A stretch of DNA of 13,376 nt, from contig JBMYQA010000158.1 in NCBI GenBank assembly GCA_049600855.1, positions 1-13,376 on the forward strand, read 5' to 3'. Source of the DNA: JBMYQA01 sp049600855. GTDB lineage: Bacteria > Bacteroidota > Bacteroidia > Cytophagales > Flammeovirgaceae. Under the pieces are notes generated by a model. It made no database searches and was not told where the DNA came from. It saw only the letters and a program-made list of their open reading frames with translations. Positions 1 to 5,772 of the stretch are shown here, piece by piece. Position numbers and translations under genes: made by a program. How positions within the stretch are numbered: the first letter of the stretch is position 1; every line of letters begins with the position of its first letter.

Positions 1-90
1 AAACTCATGCAAAGATTTTGCAGCAAATGAATGAAAAAGTGTGCTGCAAATGATTTGCTGCAATGAGTTTGCTGCAATTTGCAACAAAAG
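1..90. repeat. Cluster of TTGCTGCAA / TTGCAGCAA words
   Basis: The gene-free first part of the window contains four close copies of one word: TTTTGCAGCAAATGA at 16-30, TGCTGCAAATGA at 42-53, TTTGCTGCAATGA at 54-66 and TTTGCTGCAATTTGCAACAAA-like sequence at 68-88. The first is inverted relative to the others. This gives an 11-bp inverted repeat, 18-28 with 53-63, and an outer 8-bp pair, 1-8 (AAACTCAT) with 63-70 (ATGAGTTT). The RNA could therefore fold into a branched stem. What lies upstream is cut off, so this may be the tail of a larger repeat, an operator cluster for the following phosphatase gene, or a 3' element of an unseen gene. Positions 91-173 show nothing further. Confidence 0.5.
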
Positions 91-173
91 GATCAGATGG
101 AATAGTGATGAGTGAAAATTCAATAATAATTTGATGAAATAAAAATCAATATCATTTAACTGTATTTTGTTTA

Positions 174-1805
174 ATGATTCTTTTTTGGGCGATGGATATT
201 TTGCACGATACCATCGCGGCAGGAGTTGGCGGCATCGTATTTCTTTTTCCTTATTTTTTACATAAAAATGGAAAGAAATTCTTTGCTCGACTGCTACTCT
301 GTATCAGCTTCGTACTCTATTTTACCGTCTTTTCCATTTTTTTAGGAAAAGGTGCAGGCTTGGAATATGTACTCATCGTTGCTGCAGTATTACCCTCTCT
401 CTTTTTCGATAAGAAACGCATTACCATTCCTTTATTCATTTTTAGCGCATGTTGTTTTGCCGTTTGTAAGATCAGTTTTTACTATTTACCAATTGCATTT
501 CCACATTTTGCTTGGGTATACATTTACGATAGTGTGTTATTTGGTGTATTCCTTTTGCTCTTTTTGATCATCAACCGATTTAAACGCTTACAAACCAGAA
601 AGGAAAATACGATTACCCAAATGATGACAGCACTCAGTTTACAAAATGGTGAACTGAACTCCTTACATGCAAAGCTCAATGCCCAAACACAAGCCATTGA
701 AAAAGCAGCGATCGTAGCTCGAACAGACATTAAAGGTAGAATTACCTACGTAAATGACAACTTTGTTCAAATCTCAAAGTTTAGCCGAGAAGAGGTGATT
801 GGGCAAACGCATCAAATTATAAACTCGGGCTATCACGATAAAGCATTTTTCAAAAATATGTGGCAAACGATTGGCAATGGTCAGGTTTGGCGAGGTGAAT
901 TTTGCAATAGAGCAAAAGATGGGTCAATTTATTGGGTAGATAGTTCCATTGTTCCCATACTTAATGACAAGGGAAAGCCTGTGGAATATTTGGCGATTCG
1001 ATTTGTTATCACCAAACAAAAAGAAGCTGAAAATCAATTAAAGTCGCGCAATGCGAAGATTACATCCAGTATTAATTATGCTCAACGTATCCAAACGGCG
1101 ATTTTCCCAACTGTACAAAAGCGCTATACATTATTTCCCAAGCACTTCATCTTTTATCGACCGAAGGATACGGTAAGCGGTGACTTCTATTGGTTTGGGC
1201 AATGTTTACAGAAGAAAGTGATTGTGGCCGCAGATTGTACGGGGCACGGCGTGCCTGGTGCATTTATGAGCATGATTAGCACGATGATATTAGATAAGCT
1301 GGTTAACGTGAAAGGATTGTGTTCGCCAGAGGTATTGCTCAATGAGCTTCATCGACATGTTTTTACCATTCTCAAGCAAGAGGAAACGGGAAATCAAGAT
1401 GGAATGGATATTAGTATTTGTATGATTGATGAAAAAAATCGGGAACTCCACTTTGCGGGAGCGCGCAATCCGTTGATCTATATTCAAGACGGGGAGTTAA
1501 TCACCATTAAAGGCGATCGAATGTCTATTGGTGGCGATTATTATGACAAGCCTTCGTTTACCAATCATATCATTCCCATGACACCAGCGACAAATTACTA
1601 CATTGCCTCAGATGGTTTCCAAGATCAATTTGGTGGGCCAAATCAGAAAAAATACATGACGAAGCGGTTTCGAACTTTATTAAGCCACATCAGTCAGTTC
1701 CCTTTAGAAAATCAAGAAGCGGTATTAGAAAAAGAATTGACCACTTGGATGAAAGACCAAAAACAAACCGATGACATTTTGGTCATCGGTTTCCAAACCC
1801 CTTGA
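174..1805 (+). CDS. Membrane-anchored PAS domain PP2C/SpoIIE-type serine phosphatase
   Basis: This is a 543-residue predicted signalling phosphatase that would dephosphorylate serine/threonine residues of a partner, typically an anti-sigma antagonist. Residues 10-135 hold about four hydrophobic membrane segments. A charged helix at 136-178 leads to a PAS/PAC domain (about 178-282) of the Aer-like kind (INSGYHDKAFF, WRGEFCNRAKDGS). A helical linker (SSINYAQRIQTAIFP, 298-312) precedes the SpoIIE/PP2C domain. Its metal-binding aspartates are visible in SGDFYW (D337), ADCTGHGVPGAF (D354), ASDG (D480) and the C-terminal DD (533-534), so it should be active. The PAS domain suggests redox, ligand or light sensing, but no cofactor can be assigned. 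The start at 174 has no Shine-Dalgarno; a second ATG at 192 (residue 7) is a possible alternative. The gene converges with the LOG gene, with 14 bp between stop codons. No kinase or anti-sigma gene is adjacent. Confidence 0.9.
   Translation: MILFWAMDILHDTIAAGVGGIVFLFPYFLHKNGKKFFARLLLCISFVLYFTVFSIFLGKGAGLEYVLIVAAVLPSLFFDKKRITIPLFIFSACCFAVCKISFYYLPIAFPHFAWVYIYDSVLFGVFLLLFLIINRFKRLQTRKENTITQMMTALSLQNGELNSLHAKLNAQTQAIEKAAIVARTDIKGRITYVNDNFVQISKFSREEVIGQTHQIINSGYHDKAFFKNMWQTIGNGQVWRGEFCNRAKDGSIYWVDSSIVPILNDKGKPVEYLAIRFVITKQKEAENQLKSRNAKITSSINYAQRIQTAIFPTVQKRYTLFPKHFIFYRPKDTVSGDFYWFGQCLQKKVIVAADCTGHGVPGAFMSMISTMILDKLVNVKGLCSPEVLLNELHRHVFTILKQEETGNQDGMDISICMIDEKNRELHFAGARNPLIYIQDGELITIKGDRMSIGGDYYDKPSFTNHIIPMTPATNYYIASDGFQDQFGGPNQKKYMTKRFRTLLSHISQFPLENQEAVLEKELTTWMKDQKQTDDILVIGFQTP
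1765..1792 (-). terminator. Rho-independent terminator of the LOG gene, embedded in the phosphatase CDS
   Basis: AAACCGATGAC at 1765-1775 is the exact reverse complement of GTCATCGGTTT at 1782-1792. This is an 11-bp perfect stem with a 6-nt loop. Read on the minus strand it lies 27 nt past the LOG stop codon and runs straight into GTTTTTGG, a canonical U-tract. On the plus strand no U-run follows beyond the stem. The hairpin is therefore best read as the terminator of the minus-strand gene, although it encodes residues QTDDILVIGF of the phosphatase, including the metal-site DD. Confidence 0.75.
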
Positions 1806-1819
1806 GTAGGAGATACGAA

Positions 1820-2560
1820 TTATTCTTCGAAGTTTGGTGATAATAAGTACTTTGAGTAGAAATCATCAATCACCTTGACGGCATCGTCAGAGGTATCTAC
1901 CAAATTAATGAGGTTTAAATCTTCAGGACTGATATTTTTTTCTTCGAGTACAGTACTCTTAATCCAATCCATTAAGCCTTCCCAAAAGCTTTTTCCCACT
2001 AATACGATAGGAAATCGGCCAATTTTTTTCGTTTGGATTAAGGTGAGTGCTTCAAACAATTCATCTAAGGTACCCATTCCTCCAGGCATCACAATAAAAC
2101 CTTGAGAGTACTTGACAAACATGACTTTACGTACAAAGAAGTATTTGAAGTTGATGAGCTTATCGGAGTCAATGTATTTGTTGTGGAATTGCTCAAACGG
2201 TAAATCAATATTTAAACCCACTGATTTTCCCCCTTCTTGGTAAGCCCCTTTATTACCCGCTTCCATAATTCCCGGACCACCTCCTGTAATTACTCCATAC
2301 CCATGCTGAACCAGCTTACTCGCAATTTCAACAGCTATTTTATAATATTTATTATTCGGATGTGTTCTTGCAGATCCGAAAATAGAGACACAAGGGCCAA
2401 TCTTAGCCATGGTATCATAACCATCTACAAACTCGGAAACAACCCGCAAAATTGACCAAGAGTTATTGCTCTTGATCTCATTCCAATCTTTCTGTCTAAA
2501 GGCTTTTCTGATTTTTCTTTCATCTTCACTGAGTTCAATTAATGGTTTATTACCTTCCAT
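1820..2560 (-). CDS. LOG family (TIGR00730-type) nucleotide 5'-monophosphate phosphoribohydrolase
   Basis: This 246-residue Rossmann-fold protein belongs to the lysine-decarboxylase-like LOG family. Proven members hydrolyse the N-glycosidic bond of nucleoside 5'-monophosphates (cytokinin riboside monophosphate, or AMP), releasing the base and ribose 5-phosphate. It has both signatures: GGGPGIMEAGNKGA at 93-106 and PGGMGTLDE at 159-167 with the catalytic glutamate region, plus the conserved arginine-lysine at 144-145. An N-terminal extension of about 50 residues before the fold (VSIFGSAR, 58-65) makes it slightly longer than the shortest LOG proteins and resembles the type often annotated as TIGR00730 Rossmann fold protein. 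It is probably cytoplasmic, since no signal peptide is seen. It appears to be monocistronic, with a terminator inside the convergent phosphatase gene and another hairpin upstream that separates it from the metallo-hydrolase gene. Old annotations of such proteins as lysine decarboxylase are not supported. The physiological substrate is unknown. Confidence 0.9.
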   Translation of the reverse strand: MEGNKPLIELSEDERKIRKAFRQKDWNEIKSNNSWSILRVVSEFVDGYDTMAKIGPCVSIFGSARTHPNNKYYKIAVEIASKLVQHGYGVITGGGPGIMEAGNKGAYQEGGKSVGLNIDLPFEQFHNKYIDSDKLINFKYFFVRKVMFVKYSQGFIVMPGGMGTLDELFEALTLIQTKKIGRFPIVLVGKSFWEGLMDWIKSTVLEEKNISPEDLNLINLVDTSDDAVKVIDDFYSKYLLSPNFEE

Positions 2561-2638
2561 AAGTCATATCGTTTAAGGTTTAAAAAAAGTAGTGATTGCC
2601 TGAGCTTGCTGACGATTGTACTCAAGCAGTTTTGATGA

Positions 2639-2668
2639 AAATCCCCCAAGCAAATGCCTGAGGGATTT
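2639..2668 (-). terminator. Probable terminator of the metallo-hydrolase gene
   Basis: AAATCCC (2639-2645) pairs with GGGATTT (2662-2668). On the minus-strand RNA the inner bases continue the stem through two G-U wobbles to a 13-bp helix with a 4-nt loop, and the RNA then reads TTTTCATC. On the plus strand the same two positions are C-A mismatches. The structure is therefore favoured in a transcript coming from the metallo-hydrolase gene, whose stop codon is about 185 nt upstream. Confidence 0.55.
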
Positions 2669-2674
2669 CACAGC

Positions 2675-2731
2675 GAAGTGATTCAAATTTAGTTGCTGCA
2701 TGGAGTGCTGCACGTAAATCTAAATCACTTC
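2675..2731. repeat. 9-bp inverted repeat enclosing two TGCTGCA words
   Basis: GAAGTGATT (2675-2683) and AATCACTTC (2723-2731) are perfect complements, 39 nt apart. A nested pair, ATTTA (2687-2691) with TAAAT (2715-2719), and two direct TGCTGCA copies lie between them. This would form a long stem in the 3' UTR of the metallo-hydrolase transcript. Its function is unknown. Confidence 0.45.
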
Positions 2732-2852
2732 AGTATTGCCCAGCCAGAAAAAGGGCAAACCCCGCTAATTTAAGGGAAAAATACAGAAATGCAATTAATT
2801 GAGCATAAATTTAACTGTAAACCTATCTAAAGCTTTGCTAAATTGACGTTTA

Positions 2853-3809
2853 TCAGGGAAAGGAGATCGGTTGTAAATTTTGTAATCGAGCTCCTGAATT
2901 GGGATCGTGAGCAGGTAAGCAGACAAGTGGGCGACTTTTAGCATAAGCTTTAATGCGATTGTAGGTGCTTTTCGCCGATTTTTTATCCGCACAAATTCCA
3001 GCAACGACCTGTTTTTGGAGTTGTTGCTGATTAAAAGCAACATCACCAGCAAAGAGCAGATCGACTTTTTCGCTTTGGAGTAATACAGATTGATGTCCAT
3101 AGGTATGCCCTGCCGTTGGCACTAGCCAGATATCTTGAGCAGTAGTAAGTGGATAAGCTTGCTCAAAATGAGGAAATGCTTGGTGATATTGAATGAGGTT
3201 GGGGCTTAACCATTTTGGAAGTAGACAAGGAATTGCACCATAAGGATGTTGATATTCCTTTTTAGAAATAATAATTTCTGATTTGGGAAAATGATGTAAT
3301 CCATCTACATGATCTAAGTGTAAGTGAGTGAGTACAACCCATCGAATATCGCCTGTTTGTATGCCTAATTTTAATAGTTGCTGATCAATTTCATCTGCCC
3401 GAAGCGTATTAAAACGGAGGATTTTATTATTCACCCATCCTGTAGTAGGATCACAACTGAAGTAAGCCGCATTTTTTTCTTGTGCGTTTTCGCCTGTATC
3501 CACTAAAATAATACCTTCAGGATGTTCAATTACCCAAACATAAATGGGCATCCAGTCGGTCCAAAATGGATCAAGCAAGATTTGAGGAATGCCTAATCCT
3601 TTGTTCTTGTGGGAATATTTTACTTTGACTCCTCCAGTAGAAATTCCATGAATTTTTAATTCTTGACCAAGATGTGGTAAGGTAATGGAAACATTGTTCA
3701 TAATCTGATCACTTTGTTGTGCATAAGAAAGGTAAGAGAGTCCCTGATGCCCAAGTACCAACCCTAAACCGCTTGCCGCAAATAACTTTAGCACCTTTCT
3801 TCTTTTCAT
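2853..3809 (-). CDS. Exported MBL-fold metallo-hydrolase, N-acyl-homoserine-lactonase-like
   Basis: This 318-residue metallo-beta-lactamase-fold enzyme has a complete dizinc site: THLHLDHVDG (H162, H164, D166, H167), H235 in AGHTYGH, D256 in FAGDVA and H301 in LPAHDP. The N-terminal strand pattern (VWVIEHPEGIILVDTGENA, 91-109) and overall layout match the AHL-lactonase branch of the superfamily. Those enzymes open the lactone ring of acyl-homoserine lactones, but other lactonases and esterases share the layout. Residues 3-8 (RRKVLK) followed by a hydrophobic stretch (LFAASGLGLVLG) resemble a twin-arginine signal, with mature protein starting near residue 30 (YAQQ). It would thus act in the periplasm or outside the cell. 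It is transcribed divergently from the thioesterase gene with 118 bp between starts. A shorter reading frame overlapping its 3' end is a shadow; the protein ends normally after the last zinc ligand. Confidence 0.85.
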   Translation of the reverse strand: MKRRKVLKLFAASGLGLVLGHQGLSYLSYAQQSDQIMNNVSITLPHLGQELKIHGISTGGVKVKYSHKNKGLGIPQILLDPFWTDWMPIYVWVIEHPEGIILVDTGENAQEKNAAYFSCDPTTGWVNNKILRFNTLRADEIDQQLLKLGIQTGDIRWVVLTHLHLDHVDGLHHFPKSEIIISKKEYQHPYGAIPCLLPKWLSPNLIQYHQAFPHFEQAYPLTTAQDIWLVPTAGHTYGHQSVLLQSEKVDLLFAGDVAFNQQQLQKQVVAGICADKKSAKSTYNRIKAYAKSRPLVCLPAHDPNSGARLQNLQPISFP

Positions 3810-3927
3810 ATTGCTTGATTCATCTTAAGTATCAACTGATGTACCTATATGCTTGTTTTGAAGGTAAATTATGCAGGAACTATTGGACGAGTTAATCGTA
3901 AGCGTTAAGTTCGGCGGATAGCTGAAA
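3810..3927. promoter_or_regulatory. Divergent intergenic promoter region
   Basis: These 118 bp separate the start codons of two diverging genes, so both promoters must lie here or in the flanking coding sequence. The sequence is AT-rich. I could not recognise a complete TTG-N19-TAnnTTTG Bacteroidota promoter on either strand, nor a Shine-Dalgarno before either ATG. Confidence 0.4.
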
Positions 3928-4674
3928 ATGATCATGATGACAAAACACCTCACATGCACTTTACCCATCAAATTCTATCACCTTGATGCACAGAATCGGG
4001 TTTCTTTACCAGCATTAATCAACTTGTTGTTTGAGGCAAGTGGGAAACATGCTGAACTCAATGGTTTTGGTGTTGAAAAAACTCGGGAACTAGGTTTTTC
4101 TTGGATTGTGGGGCGAATCGGGCTTGATTGTAGGCAAATGCTCTCTCAAATCTCTCAAGTCCACATTGAAACTTGGATAGATCGTACCATAGGTCCATCT
4201 ACGTTACGAAAGTTTCGAATTAAAGATGATAAAGGCAATTTGTTAGCTACTTCTTGCTTCACCTATGCGGGGTTAAACCTGACAACACGACAGCCCATCA
4301 ATGTGAGCGAAATCATTGGCGATGAGATTCCCGATTTAGAATATGGTAAAGGTATTCGCATGCCAGCGAAGGTGCGACCAGCTAAGACCGAAATGCAGGA
4401 ACACGCCAGCTTTCAGGTTCAATATGGTGATTTAGATTATAATCAACATGCCACTACAACAAAGTATGTGCAATGGATAATGAACGCATTTCCGCTGGAA
4501 TTGCATGAAGGGCATTATGTACAATCATTAGACATCAATTTCTCCAATGAATTACTTTATGGAGATGGGGTAAACAGCCTGATTGCCCAAAATGCTGAAA
4601 AAGATTATACCATAGAATTACAGACTAAAGGGGACGTTGCTTGTAGGGCGAGAGTGACATGGTTTAAAGCATAA
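3928..4674 (+). CDS. Acyl-ACP thioesterase (FatA/FatB-like, double hot-dog)
   Basis: This 248-residue protein resembles the bacterial acyl-ACP thioesterase family, which hydrolyses acyl-ACP to free fatty acid and ACP and so ends chain elongation. Two hot-dog repeats are visible. The first starts near residue 10 with the long hot-dog helix (SLPALINLLFEASGKHA) and ends near 118 (FTYAGLNLTT). The second begins near 160 (ASFQVQYGDLDYNQHATTTKYVQW). Residues D170, N172 and H174 in DLDYNQH match the catalytic Asp-Asn-His of plant FatB, and E208 in FSNELLYGD is well placed for the fourth catalytic residue. The length is typical of bacterial members, and no signal peptide is seen, so it should be cytoplasmic. 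Three ATGs cluster at 3928, 3934 and 3937; the first was taken, but no ribosome site decides between them. The gene appears to be alone in its transcript. Confidence 0.85.
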   Translation: MIMMTKHLTCTLPIKFYHLDAQNRVSLPALINLLFEASGKHAELNGFGVEKTRELGFSWIVGRIGLDCRQMLSQISQVHIETWIDRTIGPSTLRKFRIKDDKGNLLATSCFTYAGLNLTTRQPINVSEIIGDEIPDLEYGKGIRMPAKVRPAKTEMQEHASFQVQYGDLDYNQHATTTKYVQWIMNAFPLELHEGHYVQSLDINFSNELLYGDGVNSLIAQNAEKDYTIELQTKGDVACRARVTWFKA

Positions 4675-4730
4675 TATAGTTATTTGAGGCTTTTGTGGTC
4701 TAAAAATAGTTACTTTAGATAAGTGCTGTG

Positions 4731-4738
4731 TAGTTTTG
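4731..4738 (+). promoter_or_regulatory. Bacteroidota -7 element (TAnnTTTG) of the Rpn gene
   Basis: TAGTTTTG at 4731-4738 is an exact match to the Bacteroidota sigma-ABfr -7 consensus TAnnTTTG. A good -33 TTTG is not seen at the usual spacing; the nearest is the weak ACTTTA around 4712-4717. The element would start transcription near 4744-4746, which places the ATG at 4756 just inside the message and excludes the ATG at 4723. Confidence 0.55.
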
Positions 4739-4755
4739 TAAAAAAAACGATAACC

Positions 4756-5706
4756 ATGAATAAAAAGTTAATACATTTTGACTGGGCACTTAAAAAGCTT
4801 TTACGCCATAAAGCCAACTTTGTTATACTGGAAGGTTTTTTGAGTGAATTGCTCAAATTCGATGTGAAAATTAGAAGTATCCTTGAGAGTGAAGGGAATA
4901 AAGAGCGGAAAGACGATAAGTTCAATCGTGTAGATATGCTTGTGGAATCGAATGATGGCGAACTGATGTTGGTAGAAATTCAGAACGAGTCTCAAATTGA
5001 TTATTTCCAACGGATGCTATACGGAGCCTCAAAACTAATTACAGAGTACATTAAAGAGGGAGATGCTTATGCAGAAATAAAAAAAGTGTATTCCATCAAT
5101 ATTGTATACTTTAATTTAGGGCAAGGTGATGACTATGTATATGAGTATAATGGGCAATTTGTGGGGACGCATTTAGGGGACATATTGGTACCAACAGCCT
5201 ATCAGAAAGGGAAATTCAAGATAGATCAAATCGCAGATATCTTTCCAAAATACTACATATTAAAAATTAATAATTTTGATGATATCGCTAAGGATAGTTT
5301 AGATGAATGGATTTATTTCTTGAAGAATAGTGAAGTTCAGGATGGTTTTAAGGCAAAAGGGTTGACGGAAGCCAAAAAGAAGTTAGCTCGGGAAAAACTC
5401 TCTGACGAAGAGCGTATGGCGTACAATCGTTTTATAGAGAATCGGAGAATAGAAAAAAGTGTTACTGCTACAGCTATTGAAGAAGGAGAACGTAAAGGCA
5501 TGGAGAAGGGAATAAAGAAGGGAATAGAGAAAGGCATTCAAAGAGGCTTGGAAAAAGGCTTGGAAAAAGGGAGAAATGATAGAGATGTAGAAATTGTTTT
5601 ATTGATGCATGCTAAAGGTAAGAGCAAAGAGGAAATTTCAGAGTTAACAGGATTAGGTATCGATCTAATTCTAAAAATATTGATGGAAGCAGGAAAGGCA
5701 GACTGA
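4756..5706 (+). CDS. Rpn family PD-(D/E)XK nuclease / putative transposase
   Basis: This is a 316-residue member of the Rpn (recombination-promoting nuclease, YhgA-like) family, common in multiple copies in Bacteroidota. Enterobacterial relatives are DNA endonucleases that stimulate RecA-independent recombination; the role here is unproven. The opening MNKKLIHFDWALKKLLRHK is the typical family start. The catalytic PD-(D/E)XK site is seen as D60 (FNRVDM) and E74-x-Q76 (LVEIQNE). A flexible tail at 247-272 repeats (K/R)G every four residues about seven times, and the last 40 residues (GKSKEEISELTGLG) form the usual helical end. The start at 4756 is chosen over the in-frame ATG at 4723 because it matches family starts and lies downstream of the TAGTTTTG promoter element. 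No terminal inverted repeats or target duplications were seen, so there is no evidence of an active element. Confidence 0.88.
   Translation: MNKKLIHFDWALKKLLRHKANFVILEGFLSELLKFDVKIRSILESEGNKERKDDKFNRVDMLVESNDGELMLVEIQNESQIDYFQRMLYGASKLITEYIKEGDAYAEIKKVYSINIVYFNLGQGDDYVYEYNGQFVGTHLGDILVPTAYQKGKFKIDQIADIFPKYYILKINNFDDIAKDSLDEWIYFLKNSEVQDGFKAKGLTEAKKKLAREKLSDEERMAYNRFIENRRIEKSVTATAIEEGERKGMEKGIKKGIEKGIQRGLEKGLEKGRNDRDVEIVLLMHAKGKSKEEISELTGLGIDLILKILMEAGKAD
5494..5571 (+). repeat. 12-bp-period tandem repeat encoding a (K/R)G tail
   Basis: Within the Rpn gene a degenerate 12-bp unit encoding K/R-G-x-x recurs about six and a half times, including two identical GGCTTGGAAAAA units near 5553-5576. 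The products are G-E-K and G-I-K type tetrads. Such a tract can gain or lose units by slippage without a frameshift. Confidence 0.7.
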
Positions 5707-5722
5707 TAAAAATACCTTTAAT

Positions 5723-5755
5723 AAAAAACGGCAAGCTTGAAACTTGCCGTTTTTT
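5723..5755. terminator. Bidirectional Rho-independent terminator
   Basis: AAAAAACGGCAAG (5723-5735) pairs with CTTGCCGTTTTTT (5743-5755) around a 7-nt loop. The GC core CGGCAAG/CTTGCCG is flanked by A and T runs, so a U-tract follows the hairpin on both strands. It lies 16 nt past the Rpn stop and 17 nt past the receptor stop, and so serves both convergent genes. Confidence 0.9.
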
Positions 5756-5772
5756 ATTGAAAATGAATAGTT

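Larger units (their letters stand above)
2561..2852. other. Intergenic region with two hairpins between the LOG and metallo-hydrolase genes
   Basis: This 292-bp gap separates two minus-strand genes. It holds a terminator-like hairpin (2639-2668), a larger dyad (2675-2731) enclosing two direct copies of TGCTGCA (2694-2700 and 2706-2712), and a small palindrome CAATTAATTG at 2792-2801. No convincing ORF was found. The LOG promoter should lie in 2561-2638, but no TAnnTTTG element was recognised there. Confidence 0.5.

Noticed and set aside
1..90. CRISPR array at the window start
   Set aside because: The repeated words are short, in mixed orientation and irregularly spaced, without unique spacers of constant length, and no cas genes are present.
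2795..3100. 101-residue frame overlapping the 3' end of the metallo-hydrolase gene in another frame
   Set aside because: Considered as a frameshifted extension, but the main protein already contains every zinc ligand and ends at the usual distance after the last one.
4675..5772. Rpn gene as part of a complete insertion sequence
   Set aside because: No terminal inverted repeats or target-site duplications were found in the flanks. It has its own promoter and a terminator shared with the receptor gene.
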